Shown here piece by piece: positions 1 through 7,641 of a stretch of DNA of 20,081 nucleotides; the first letter of the stretch is position 1; each line of letters starts with the position of its first letter. The DNA comes from Bifidobacterium breve (lineage in GTDB: Bacteria > Actinomycetota > Actinomycetes > Mycobacteriales > Mycobacteriaceae): contig CAMCWJ010000011.1 of NCBI GenBank assembly GCA_945882475.1, positions 1 through 20,081 of the forward strand, read 5' to 3'. The notes under the pieces were generated by a model, which worked only from the letters and a program-made list of their open reading frames with translations, searched no databases and was not told the DNA's origin. A program made the translations under genes and the position numbers.

Positions 1-947
1 CTCAGCCGCAGGGTGCCGCCGAGCCGCTCCGCGAACAGCCTGGTGTGCCGAACACCGCCACCGATCGCGACTCCGCCCTGTCCCCGCCACGCCGTCACCA
101 ACGCGTCGACCGCTCGAATCTGTTTGTCCGACAACCCATTCGCACCGCCGGCAAGCAACCAGCCCCGGATCACCCGCAGCCGCAGCGCCGGGTCGAGTTC
201 ACGTACCGCCGCGACGTCGAGAGCATCCCCGGCCAAGGCGCGTCCCAACTGCCCGCCGGCGAGCACGTCAAGCGTCTCGGTGTCCTCGCGCAGCGCGATC
301 GCAGTGCGGGCGAGCGCCTCGGCAACCCCGCCGCCGAGCACCTCTTCCAGCAGTGGCAGCACCTCCGTCCGGAGCCGCACCCTGGTGAATCGAGGGTCGG
401 TGTTGTGCGGGTCGGCCCAGGCGGTCAGGCCAAGTTCGGCGCAGGCGGCATGGGTGAGGCTGCGTCGCAGGCCCAGCAGCGGCCGGAACCAGGGCGGATC
501 GGCGGCACGCATGCCGGCGATCGAGCGGGCACCGGAGCCGCGGCCCAGACCCAGCAGCACGGTCTCGGCCTGGTCGTCGAGGGTATGGCCGAGCAGCACC
601 GGGTCCGGGCCGCGGGCGGTGTCCAGCGCGGCGTACCGCGCGGTGCGGGCGGCGGCCTCGGGCCCGCCTTCGGTGCCGACTCGGACGGTCAGCACCCGGG
701 CCTCGACGCAACCGAGGTCCAGTGCCTGCCCGCGCGCCGTCTGCGCAACCGCATCCGAGCCGGGGACGAGACCGTGGTCGACGATGAGGGCAACCGTGGG
801 CAGCACGCTCACGGCGGCGGCCGTCAGCGCCAGCGAGTCCGGGCCGCCCGACAGCGCCACGCACCACGACCGCGCCTCGGCCAACCGGCTCGCGGCGAAA
901 TCGGCCAGCGTGCCGCGCAGCCGGTCTACAGCACCCGGTCGATCCAC
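1..947 (-). CDS. tilS: tRNA(Ile)-lysidine synthetase TilS (3' end cut by window edge)
   Basis: TilS converts the wobble C34 of tRNA-Ile(CAU) to lysidine using ATP and lysine, so the tRNA reads AUA as Ile; it is cytoplasmic. The reading frame from a GTG at 947 gives about 315 residues before the edge, close to the usual mycobacterial length of about 320, so only a few C-terminal residues should be missing. The PP-loop SGGPDS lies at residues 33-38, and the conserved LGHTLDDQAET block at about 118-128. The GTG start overlaps the upstream metalloprotease stop by 22 bp, which implies translational coupling in an operon with dacB. The synteny dacB > metalloprotease > tilS matches M. tuberculosis Rv3627c-Rv3625c (from memory). 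The start is chosen from homologue length; no alternative start fits better. Confidence 0.93.
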   Translation of the reverse strand, partial: MDRPGAVDRLRGTLADFAASRLAEARSWCVALSGGPDSLALTAAAVSVLPTVALIVDHGLVPGSDAVAQTARGQALDLGCVEARVLTVRVGTEGGPEAAARTARYAALDTARGPDPVLLGHTLDDQAETVLLGLGRGSGARSIAGMRAADPPWFRPLLGLRRSLTHAACAELGLTAWADPHNTDPRFTRVRLRTEVLPLLEEVLGGGVAEALARTAIALREDTETLDVLAGGQLGRALAGDALDVAAVRELDPALRLRVIRGWLLAGGANGLSDKQIRAVDALVTAWRGQGGVAIGGGVRHTRLFAERLGGTLRL

Positions 948-1993
948 CGCTGTGGATTCTGGATCTCGTCGGGCAGTGGCAGTGTCGCGGGTCCGGTCCA
1001 CACGGTGTTGAACCGGTCCATGCCGACCCTGGCCACCACGTGGTCAACGAAAGCCTTGCCCCGGGTGTACTGACTGAGCTTGGCGTCCACCCCGAGCAGC
1101 GCGCGAAGCAACCGTTGCAGTGGCGGTTGGCTGCGCTGGCGTCGTTCGTTGAAGCGCCGCCGGATCAGGTGCACCGACGGGACCACCGCGGGTCCGACGG
1201 CGTCCATGACGTGGTCGGCGTGGCCTTCAAGGAGGGTGCCGAGCACCAACAGCCGGTCGAGCGCTTCGCGTTGCGGCTCGGACTGCACGGCGCGCAGCAG
1301 TCCCAGCACGCCGGTGTTATTGGGCTCGGTGTCCGGGTCGCGTCGGTACCTGACGAACTCGGCGAGGCGACCGGCGACCGCGCCCAGATCAGCGCCGGCG
1401 GCGCCCCCCTCCGCGGTGAGTGCCCCAATGGCGCGCGACATGTGTTGTGACAGCCAGGGATTCGCGGTGAACTGCACGCGATGAGTGACCTCGTGCAGGC
1501 ATACCCAAAGCCGGAAATCACGGGGCGGGACCTGAAGTTGACGCTCCACGGCGATCACGTTGGGGTAGACCAGCAACAGACAGCCGCTCTCGCCGTCGGC
1601 GAACGGGTCGTACTGGCCGAGGATGCCCGACGACACGAACGCCAGTACCGCACCGGTCTGAGCGCCGGCGATCCGGCTGGAGACGGCATTGCGTGAATTG
1701 ACGCCCCCAACATCGGCACCGCCGATCATCACCCGCATCGAATCGCTTGCCGCCGCGATCCATTGCCGGCGATCGACGATGCGGGTATCGGATGCGAAAG
1801 CGGTAGCGGGCAGGCCGGTGACCTCCCGAACCGGATCCTCGGCGGCGCGCGACGCCTGGCGCAGATCGTCGATGACCTGGCGGCGGGTGTAGTCGGAGGC
1901 AGGCGGAGCGGGCCTCGCCAACCGAGCACCCACCCTCCCGGCCAACTGCCAATCGACGGCTGTGCTGGCAGTGAGTTGGGCAGACGATCTCAC
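926..1993 (-). CDS. Zincin-type zinc-dependent metalloprotease (DUF2342 family)
   Basis: This is a 355-residue protein, very likely the counterpart of M. tuberculosis Rv3626c (about 350 aa). The zinc motif HEVTH is at residues 167-171. A conserved EGHADH block at 256-261 probably supplies the third zinc ligand, as in the DUF2342/zincin_2 family. No signal peptide or membrane segment is visible, so it is probably cytoplasmic. Its substrate is unknown; some family members are loosely annotated as associated with F420 synthesis, but nothing here supports that. The chosen start is the GTG at 1993, which overlaps the dacB stop in a GTGA arrangement. A longer frame extends upstream, but it only shadows dacB. 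The gene sits between dacB and tilS in one transcription unit. Confidence 0.85.
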   Translation of the reverse strand: MRSSAQLTASTAVDWQLAGRVGARLARPAPPASDYTRRQVIDDLRQASRAAEDPVREVTGLPATAFASDTRIVDRRQWIAAASDSMRVMIGGADVGGVNSRNAVSSRIAGAQTGAVLAFVSSGILGQYDPFADGESGCLLLVYPNVIAVERQLQVPPRDFRLWVCLHEVTHRVQFTANPWLSQHMSRAIGALTAEGGAAGADLGAVAGRLAEFVRYRRDPDTEPNNTGVLGLLRAVQSEPQREALDRLLVLGTLLEGHADHVMDAVGPAVVPSVHLIRRRFNERRQRSQPPLQRLLRALLGVDAKLSQYTRGKAFVDHVVARVGMDRFNTVWTGPATLPLPDEIQNPQRWIDRVL

Positions 1994-3366
1994 GTGCAGC
2001 CGCAGGTGCGCAGCTTCGAGGCGAGCGCGTCGATCGCAGTGCGCCCCTCGAAACCGGCATTGTTCGAGATGAACGCGAACGTCAGCACCCGGCCGTTGAA
2101 GTCGGTGACGATCCCGGCAAGGGAGTTTGTTTTGGTCAGCGAGCCGGTCTTTGCACGCAGCCATCCCGCCGGGGACTTGGTCAGGTCACCGCCGCCGAAC
2201 CGGTTGGACAGCGTGCCACTGCCGCCGGCGATCGGCAGCAGGTCCACCAGCGGCCGCAACGCCGGCTGATCAGACCCCGCGGCCGCGTTGACCACCTCGT
2301 CGAGAGTCTTGGCGGTCAGCAGGTCGGCCACCGAGAGTCCACTGGAATCCACCAGCGAGGCACCCGAGATGTCGATGTTGATCGCGGACAACGAACTGAG
2401 CACCGCGTCGACGCCGCCCACAAAGCTCATCGGGCGACCGGTGGCCTGGGCCACCTCCCGCGCAATCGTCTCGGCCATGACGTTGTCGGAGGAATTCATC
2501 ATCTCCAACAACCGCTCCATCAACGGAGCGGATTGCACGGAGGCCAATTGCCGACCGCCGGCCGGGCCGGGCGCAAAGGTGACCCGGGCCGGATCGACAC
2601 CGAGAGCCATCGCCAGGGCACGCCCGGCGTCGAGTGCCGGAGTGGGCGAGCGCCGAGACTCCAGCGTGGTGGGCTGGATGCGCCCCGCGTCGAGCATCAC
2701 CGACTGAATGGGCGCGATGTCACCGCCCTGGATGTCGGCGGGGTCCCAGCCGGGCGCCATGTCGGGGCCGGTGTACAAGGAGGTGTCAACCTGTACCGCT
2801 GTCGGAACCAACCCGCTCTTGCGCACCTGGTCGGCGAGATCCGAGATCCGCCCCGCGTCGCGGTACCAGGTCGGCACTCCCGTCGGCGCCGCCGACAGGG
2901 TCGGGTCCCCGCCGCCCACCAGTACCACGACACCCGGCATCAGGGTCTGGTCGGCGGCCTGGACGGTGGTGGTGACCCGGGCATTCCGGTCCAGGGTGAG
3001 CAGTGCGGCCGCAGTGGTGAGCACCTTGTTGATGGACGCCGGTTGCATCGGCAGATCTGCGCGTTGCTCCCAGATCTGCTGGCCGGTCTTCGCGTCGGTG
3101 ATGCGGCCGGAGAGATTGCCCAGATTGGGGTCGGCGACAGCGGCGGCCAGGGCCGCCGTCATGCCTGGCGTGGTCGGCACCACGGCCGAATCGGGAAGCG
3201 GCACGACCGCCGGCCGCGCGCTGGCCGGCGGGCGCGGCGCGGGGACCTGGGCGTTACTTTGTCCGCCGGCGGTGAGGAAAGCGGCCACCGCGACGACGAC
3301 CGCGACCAACGCGATCACCGCGGCCGCGAGCACCACGTGGGTACGACGCCGGGGTACGGCAACCAT
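1990..3366 (-). CDS. dacB: D-alanyl-D-alanine carboxypeptidase/endopeptidase, PBP4 type (peptidase S13)
   Basis: This is a 458-residue penicillin-binding protein that trims stem peptides or cuts cross-links in peptidoglycan on the outer face of the membrane. The N-terminus has RRR followed by a long hydrophobic segment (about residues 11-33), a signal anchor or signal peptide, then a Pro/Ala-rich linker. All three active-site motifs are present: SINK (S111, K114), SDN (293-295) and KTG (406-408). The spacing of about 180 residues between the first two motifs fits the S13 insert. The ATG at 3366 is preceded by a good Shine-Dalgarno (GAGGAG, 3378-3373 on the minus strand). The stop overlaps the next gene by 4 bp. 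It is the counterpart of Rv3627c and the first gene of the operon, divergent from ppa. Confidence 0.93.
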   Translation of the reverse strand: MVAVPRRRTHVVLAAAVIALVAVVVAVAAFLTAGGQSNAQVPAPRPPASARPAVVPLPDSAVVPTTPGMTAALAAAVADPNLGNLSGRITDAKTGQQIWEQRADLPMQPASINKVLTTAAALLTLDRNARVTTTVQAADQTLMPGVVVLVGGGDPTLSAAPTGVPTWYRDAGRISDLADQVRKSGLVPTAVQVDTSLYTGPDMAPGWDPADIQGGDIAPIQSVMLDAGRIQPTTLESRRSPTPALDAGRALAMALGVDPARVTFAPGPAGGRQLASVQSAPLMERLLEMMNSSDNVMAETIAREVAQATGRPMSFVGGVDAVLSSLSAINIDISGASLVDSSGLSVADLLTAKTLDEVVNAAAGSDQPALRPLVDLLPIAGGSGTLSNRFGGGDLTKSPAGWLRAKTGSLTKTNSLAGIVTDFNGRVLTFAFISNNAGFEGRTAIDALASKLRTCGCT

Positions 3367-3429
3367 GACTCTCCTCGACTGGCGTTACTCGTTCATTGTG
3401 CCGGTCCGTACCGAAGGGTAGCGCTCCGA

Positions 3430-3435
3430 TATGGT
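3430..3435 (+). promoter_or_regulatory. Candidate -10 box for ppa (TATGGT)
   Basis: TATGGT fits the mycobacterial TANNNT -10 pattern. It would start a transcript near 3442 with a leader of about 43 nt containing the ppa Shine-Dalgarno. No convincing -35 was seen. The 118-base divergent gap between dacB and ppa (3367-3484) must also hold the dacB promoter, which I could not place. Confidence 0.3.
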
Positions 3436-3484
3436 TATGCCCCGTCGCCAGCGGGCGGTGTTGCAGCGGAAAAGGAGTCGCGAG

Positions 3485-3973
3485 GTGCAGTTCGACGTCA
3501 CGATCGAGGTCCCGAAGGGCCAGCGCAACAAATACGAGATCGACCATGCCAGCGGTCGGCTGCGACTGGATCGGTACCTGTATACCGCGATGGGTTACCC
3601 GGTGGACTACGGCTATATCGAGGACACCCTCGGCGAGGACGGCGACCCCCTCGACGCCATGGTGCTGCTGCCGGAATCGGTGTTTCCCGGCGTGATCGTC
3701 GAGGCCCGGCCGGTCGCCATGTTGCACATGGAAGACGAGGCCGGCGGCGACGACAAGCTCCTCTGCGTGCCCGCCGGCGACCCGCGCTGGGACCACATCA
3801 ACGACCTTGCTGACGTGCCGCCTTTCGAACTCGAGGCGATCAAGCACTTCTTCGTCCACTACAAGGATCTCGAGCCTGGCAAGTTCGTCAAGGCCAGCGA
3901 CTTCGTGGGCCGCGCCGAGGCCGAGGCTGAGGTCGAGCGCTCCCGGGCCCGGTTCGCCGCCGAGGGTCACTAG
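3485..3973 (+). CDS. ppa: Inorganic pyrophosphatase (family I)
   Basis: Ppa hydrolyses pyrophosphate to two phosphates with Mg2+, pulling biosynthetic reactions forward; it is cytoplasmic. The 162-residue product begins VQFDVTIEVPKG and carries the family I core: KYEID, the YGYIEDT segment, and the signature DGDPLDAMV with its cluster of metal-binding Asp residues. KHFFVHYKDLE near the C-terminus is also conserved. Length and sequence match M. tuberculosis Ppa (Rv3628, 162 aa). The GTG at 3485 is chosen because GGAG (3474-3477) lies 7 nt upstream and homologues start here. An in-frame ATG at 3431 would add 18 unconserved residues. It is divergent from dacB, as in M. tuberculosis. Confidence 0.97.
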   Translation: MQFDVTIEVPKGQRNKYEIDHASGRLRLDRYLYTAMGYPVDYGYIEDTLGEDGDPLDAMVLLPESVFPGVIVEARPVAMLHMEDEAGGDDKLLCVPAGDPRWDHINDLADVPPFELEAIKHFFVHYKDLEPGKFVKASDFVGRAEAEAEVERSRARFAAEGH

Positions 3974-4020
3974 CCCGAAGGGGAAGTGTTTTCCTGGCCG
4001 TAACAGGCGGTAACGCAGCT

Positions 4021-4575
4021 GTGTCCTGGGTTTTCCATGATTACCTCGTGTTGCTGCACCAGGGCATCGGGCTGGACGCCTTCAACGAGTTACCGCGGCG
4101 CAAGGCCGTACATGCGCTCTACGAGTGCGTCAACAGCGTGGTGCTGGCCTCGGAGTTGGCCGCCGGTCGGCCATACGGCCACCGGATCGACCTGTTCGGC
4201 AAGGCCGACTCGTTGCTGTTCGCGCTGCCGGATCAGACGACCGAAGAAGTCCTCCAGGCCTACCCGAGCGTGGGAAGCCGGCCCGGCAGCGTGCAGTCCC
4301 ACGCGGAGCAGTGTTCGGTCCGCGACGACCGGCCAGAGGTAATGGACCGGCTGCGCGATGCCGCCCGGTGCTATTCGGAGCGATTCGGCTTCCAGTTCCT
4401 GATGTGCGTGGCCGGTGACGGCTCGGTTCCCGCCGTACTGGCGGTGATCGACGACCGGATGCACAACGATCCCGAAACCGAACGCAAGGTCATGCGCAAC
4501 GAGATCGCCAAGATCAACCGCAGTCGGCTCGAACGCATGCTCGGCCCCGAATCCGGCTACGACAACTGGATCTGA
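4021..4575 (+). CDS. UraD-like (OHCU decarboxylase family) protein, catalytic His missing
   Basis: The 184-residue product resembles 2-oxo-4-hydroxy-4-carboxy-5-ureidoimidazoline decarboxylase, the last step from urate to S-allantoin. Matching blocks are FNELP (21-25), AAGRPY (47-52), ERFGFQFL (120-127), and the C-terminal NDPETE...EIAKINRSRLERML (149-174), all characteristic of the family. However, the family's catalytic His-Pro appears as Tyr-Pro (Y81-P82), while the Glu of the EQ motif (E96) is kept. No other urate gene is nearby. It may be a non-catalytic or re-purposed member. The start is uncertain: GTG at 4021 gives the full frame, GTG at 4048 is an alternative, and neither has a strong Shine-Dalgarno. 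It follows ppa by 47 bases and may be co-transcribed with it. Its last codons lie inside the tandem repeat array. Confidence 0.72.
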   Translation: MSWVFHDYLVLLHQGIGLDAFNELPRRKAVHALYECVNSVVLASELAAGRPYGHRIDLFGKADSLLFALPDQTTEEVLQAYPSVGSRPGSVQSHAEQCSVRDDRPEVMDRLRDAARCYSERFGFQFLMCVAGDGSVPAVLAVIDDRMHNDPETERKVMRNEIAKINRSRLERMLGPESGYDNWI

Positions 4576-4664
4576 TCCGCCAAGGCGGGTGGTGTGGATC
4601 TGATCCGCCAAGGCGGGTGGTGTGGATCTGATCCGCCCCGGCGGGTGGTGTGGATCTGATCCGC
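4567..4664. repeat. 3.5 tandem copies of a 28-bp hairpin-forming unit
   Basis: The units start at 4567, 4595 and 4623, with a 14-bp partial copy at 4651. Each holds GGATCTGATCC (an inverted repeat) followed by CCGCCAAGGCGG, a short stem with a two-base loop. Copies 1 and 2 are identical; copy 3 differs only in the loop (AA to CC), so its stem is preserved. The array begins within the last codons of the UraD-like gene, supplies its TGA stop, and ends 3 bases before the terC stop. It lies between convergent genes, so a serial bidirectional terminator or transcript-end stabiliser is a reasonable guess. There is no T-tract. Confidence 0.9.
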
Positions 4665-4667
4665 TGG

Positions 4668-5630
4668 TCAGCGGCTGGCCCGTGTCTTGATCAGGCTCGC
4701 CAGCATCGTGATGAACAACGTCACGATGATCACCGCCAGACTCAGCAGGGTGGGGATCTCCCACACCGGCACCGGCTCGCCGCCGTTGATAAACGGGATC
4801 TCGTTCTCGTGCAGGGCGTGCAGCAGCAGTTTCACGCCGATGAAGAACAGGATGAACGCGAGCCCCTGGGACAGATACACCAACCGCTGAAGCAGATCGC
4901 CGAGCAGGAAGTACAGCTGGCGCAAACCCATCAACGCGAAGACGTTGGCCGCGAACACCAGATACGGCTCGCTGGTCAATCCGTAGATCGCCGGGATGGA
5001 GTCCACCGCGAACAGCAGATCGGTGGTACCCAGGGCAACGATCACCAGGAACATCGGGGTCATCAACCGCTTGTTGCCCGCTTTGACGTACAGCTTCAGA
5101 CCGTGCCAGCCATCGGTGGTGTTCAGGTAGGTCTTGGCGAAGCGCACGATGGCGTTATCGGCGTCATCGGTGTGGTCGGTGTCGCGGGCCAGTTTGACCG
5201 CCGTCAGCACCAGAAACGCGCCGAAGATGTAGAAGATCCAGGAGAACTCCTTGATCGCCACGGCACCCAGGGCGATGAAGATGCCACGGAAGATCAGGGC
5301 CAGCACGATGCCGACAAAAAGTGCCTGCTGCTGAAGGGATTTCGGAACGTTGAAGCTGGCCATGATGATGATGAAGATGAACAGGTTGTCTATGGACAGG
5401 CTGTATTCGGTGAGCCAGCCGGCATAGAACTCGAGGCCGAACTGGGAGCCGTGGGCATTCCACACCCACAGGCCGAAGAGCACAGCCAACCCGACGTAGA
5501 ACGACAGTGCGAGAAGACACTCGCGCCTGCTGGGCTCGTGCGGACGACGGGCGAAGATCAGCAGATCGGCGATCAGGATAGCCAGCGTCACACCGAGTGT
5601 GATGGACCACTCGACAAGTGACACTTCCAT
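4668..5630 (-). CDS. terC: TerC/Alx family membrane protein, probable Mn2+ transporter
   Basis: This is a 320-residue polytopic membrane protein with about 8-9 hydrophobic segments. The TerC hallmarks are SLSIDN (D81) in one membrane segment, and GTTDLLFAVDSIPA (D204, D210) in a symmetry-related one; these Asp residues are thought to form the metal path. Family members (E. coli Alx, Bacillus TerC proteins) export Mn2+ or help load Mn2+ into secreted enzymes; the 'tellurite resistance' name is historical. The ATG at 5630 has GGAGG (5640-5636 on the minus strand) upstream. Its leader carries a manganese riboswitch, which strongly supports a role in Mn2+ homeostasis. It converges on the UraD-like gene across the 28-bp repeats. 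Confidence 0.93.
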   Translation of the reverse strand: MEVSLVEWSITLGVTLAILIADLLIFARRPHEPSRRECLLALSFYVGLAVLFGLWVWNAHGSQFGLEFYAGWLTEYSLSIDNLFIFIIIMASFNVPKSLQQQALFVGIVLALIFRGIFIALGAVAIKEFSWIFYIFGAFLVLTAVKLARDTDHTDDADNAIVRFAKTYLNTTDGWHGLKLYVKAGNKRLMTPMFLVIVALGTTDLLFAVDSIPAIYGLTSEPYLVFAANVFALMGLRQLYFLLGDLLQRLVYLSQGLAFILFFIGVKLLLHALHENEIPFINGGEPVPVWEIPTLLSLAVIIVTLFITMLASLIKTRASR

Positions 5631-5633
5631 GGG

Positions 5634-5668
5634 GACCTCCGGCCGGTGTCGTGAACACGCCCGAGGTC
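5634..5668 (-). promoter_or_regulatory. Probable riboswitch expression platform (Shine-Dalgarno masking)
   Basis: GACCTC (5668-5663, minus strand) contains the 3' strand of riboswitch helix P1. It is exactly complementary to GAGGTC (5639-5634), which includes most of the terC Shine-Dalgarno. The two pairings exclude each other. Mn2+-stabilised P1 should free the ribosome site, and without Mn2+ it would be masked. This is inferred from base complementarity only; no U-tract terminator was seen. Confidence 0.65.
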
Positions 5669-5757
5669 TCTTCCGCCGCTAGGCACGGCCCGCGGAACCG
5701 GACGGCCGATAGACGGCTGACGTGGTGACGGCTCCGCGACGAAGGAATACTCCCCTC
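5663..5757 (-). promoter_or_regulatory. yybP-ykoY manganese riboswitch aptamer upstream of terC
   Basis: Read on the minus strand, the element opens with GAGG then GGAGTA (the GGGGAGUA signature) and closes with GACCTC, matching the family ends. P1 pairs GAGG (5757-5754) with CCTC (5666-5663), and TTCC pairs with GGAA just inside. An arm CGCGGA/TCCGCG (5738-5733 with 5696-5691) encloses CCGTCACCACG and CCGG, the expected L3 side sequences, capped by a GCCG/CGGC hairpin. A separate GCCG...CGGC hairpin forms the other arm. The layout agrees with the Lactococcus aptamer as I remember it. Its position before a TerC gene is the classic context. Confidence 0.88.
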
Positions 5758-5863
5758 TGCGCGATCAGTGTCTCAGGTTCCCGACAGCCCGACGAACCGG
5801 GGCGGTACAGCCCCAGCAACCCGTCACACCTGTTTCACTGACCCCGAGACGAAAAGGACGCGC

Positions 5864-7576
5864 ATGGCTGATCGAATCCTCACGGCCGGAACAGTGATCA
5901 CGATGGACCGGGCCCGGCCCCGCGCGGAAGCCGTCGCGGTGTCCGATGGCCGGATCACCGCGGTCGGGTCATTGGCCGAGTGCCAGTCCGCGGCCCCCGG
6001 CGCCGAGGTCATCGACACCGGAGCGGCCGCCCTGCTGCCGGGCCTGATCGAACCGCACAGCCATCCGCTGATGAGCGGAGTGGCCACCGAACCCCCCGCA
6101 CGCAACATCACCCCGTTTCAGGTTCCGAATTGGTCAGACGTCGAGACGGTGTTCGCCGCGGCCCTCGCCCAGACCGACACCGGCACGCCGCTGCTGTTCT
6201 CCGGATTCGACGCCCTGCTCCATCAACGGCCCGCACCCAAGGCCCCGGAGTTAGACCGCATCTTCGGCGACCGGGTCGCCATCGTCGTCGACAACTCCGG
6301 CCACGGCGTGTACTTCAACACCGCGTTGATGAAGACCAAGGGCTGGGACGTCAACCCGCCCACCGATCCGCCCGGTGCGCACTTCGGGCGCAACCCGGAC
6401 GGCAGCCTCGACGGACAGGGGTTCGAAACCGCGGTGCTGATCGCCGTGGTCGGTGACATCCTGACCACACTCGGCAACCCGTTGGTGGCAGGAGCGCAGT
6501 ACTACGCGACGATGGCGCGGGCCGGTCTGACCTCGACTTCCGACATGGCCTTCGATCTCAATCTCAGGGGCGGCTACGAGGCACTGGCCGCCGCCCCGTC
6601 CTGCCCGCTTCGGGTCAGCATGTGGGAGGTCTCCACCAGCGAGACCTACGCCCAACCTGCCACCTTCGCCCCCGGTGATGACTGGCTGATCAAGCAGGGT
6701 GTCAAGCTATGGACCGACGGCTCACCCTGGGTCGGCAACATCGGCATCTCGTTTCCGTACCTGAGCACCCAGACCACCCAGATGGCGGGTATCGATCCGG
6801 CGAAAGCCGGTGGGCCGCAATCGATGAACTACACCCGGGCCGAACTTGACGCGATCCTGGACAGAGCCGCGCCGGCCGGCTGGCAGATGGCACTGCACGC
6901 CAACGGCGACCTCGCCATAGACCTGGCGCTGGACGCCTACGAGGGGGCGCTGCAGCGGCATAACCTGGTGGGAACTGATCATCGGTGGCGACTCGAACAT
7001 CTCGGCGCAGGCACCCGCCGCCACTTCGACCGGGCAGCCAAGCTCGGCGTCTATACCTCCATGGGGCCGTTCCAGTACTACTACTGGGGCGACCTGCTGG
7101 ACGGGCAGATCTTTGACCACGAACACGGCAGCCGCTGGCAGTCCTTCGGCGATGCTGCGGCATCGGGTGCGGTGGTGTCGTTCCACAACGACGGATCGGT
7201 GTCACCGCCCACACCGGTGCTCAACATCCAGACCGCCGTGACCCGGCGCACCCGATCGGGCGCCGTGCACGGACCAGACCAGGTCATGTCCCTCGATCAG
7301 GCGCTGCGCGCGCACACCATCGACGCCGCCCGCACCCTGCACCGGGACACCCTGGTCGGCTCCATCACCGTCGGCAAGCTGGCTGACTTCACCGAACTGG
7401 CCGCCGATCCCTACACCGTTGATCCAACAACGCTGGCCGACAAGGCCGCTGCACGCGGAACGTGGCTCGGCGGAGAGCGGGTGGATCTGGACGCCTTCCT
7501 GGCGGCGGTCGGCGGGTCCGACGGCACTGCGCATGCCCATCTGGCTCAGCGAGCCGGCCACCCGGGCTGCTGCTGA
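5864..7576 (+). CDS. Amidohydrolase family 3 (YtcJ-like) metal-dependent hydrolase
   Basis: The 570-residue protein belongs to the amidohydrolase superfamily (Amidohydro_3), which hydrolyses amides or related C-N bonds with one or two active-site metals. It shows the N-terminal beta domain, then the HSH metal motif (H65, H67), a Lys in GVKLWTDGS (K281, possible bridging ligand), H345 (LHANGD), H379 (RLEHLG), and the late Asp in FHNDGS (D443). The substrate cannot be read from the sequence. No signal peptide is seen. The ATG at 5864 is preceded by AAAAGGA at 5 nt spacing; an in-frame GTG at 5768 would add 32 unconserved residues. It ends 65 nt before the Pls-type synthetase and could be co-transcribed with it, but a promoter candidate lies in the gap. 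The C-terminus ends in CC. Confidence 0.88.
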   Translation: MADRILTAGTVITMDRARPRAEAVAVSDGRITAVGSLAECQSAAPGAEVIDTGAAALLPGLIEPHSHPLMSGVATEPPARNITPFQVPNWSDVETVFAAALAQTDTGTPLLFSGFDALLHQRPAPKAPELDRIFGDRVAIVVDNSGHGVYFNTALMKTKGWDVNPPTDPPGAHFGRNPDGSLDGQGFETAVLIAVVGDILTTLGNPLVAGAQYYATMARAGLTSTSDMAFDLNLRGGYEALAAAPSCPLRVSMWEVSTSETYAQPATFAPGDDWLIKQGVKLWTDGSPWVGNIGISFPYLSTQTTQMAGIDPAKAGGPQSMNYTRAELDAILDRAAPAGWQMALHANGDLAIDLALDAYEGALQRHNLVGTDHRWRLEHLGAGTRRHFDRAAKLGVYTSMGPFQYYYWGDLLDGQIFDHEHGSRWQSFGDAAASGAVVSFHNDGSVSPPTPVLNIQTAVTRRTRSGAVHGPDQVMSLDQALRAHTIDAARTLHRDTLVGSITVGKLADFTELAADPYTVDPTTLADKAAARGTWLGGERVDLDAFLAAVGGSDGTAHAHLAQRAGHPGCC

Positions 7577-7627
7577 CGCGATACTGCTGACACACAGCGC
7601 CAACCGGTGTCGCCGGTGGTCGAGCCC

Positions 7628-7633
7628 TAGGAT
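7628..7633 (+). promoter_or_regulatory. Candidate -10 box for the Pls-type operon (TAGGAT)
   Basis: TAGGAT fits TANNNT and ends 8 bases before the GTG start at 7642. Transcription from it would begin at or within about 2 nt of the start codon, giving a leaderless or near-leaderless mRNA. The same bases also contain AGGA, a weak Shine-Dalgarno, so this may instead be a ribosome site. No clear -35 is seen. Confidence 0.35.
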
Positions 7634-7641
7634 TCACAGAC

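Noticed and set aside
13..1073. Long plus-strand open frames across tilS
   Set aside because: The minus-strand frame carries the TilS PP-loop and conserved blocks; the plus-strand products are Ser/Arg/Pro-rich shadows.
1994..2164. Upstream extension of the metalloprotease into dacB
   Set aside because: The extra 57 residues read dacB codons out of frame; the GTGA overlap start at 1993 gives the normal family length.
4650..5621. 323-codon open frame opposite terC
   Set aside because: It is rich in Gln, Asp, Glu and His from reverse reading of membrane-segment codons; terC itself has clear family motifs and a riboswitch.
7603..7617. ACCGG-TGTCG-CCGGT hairpin after the amidohydrolase as a terminator
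   Set aside because: A stem of only 5 bp with no T-tract is expected by chance in such G+C-rich DNA.
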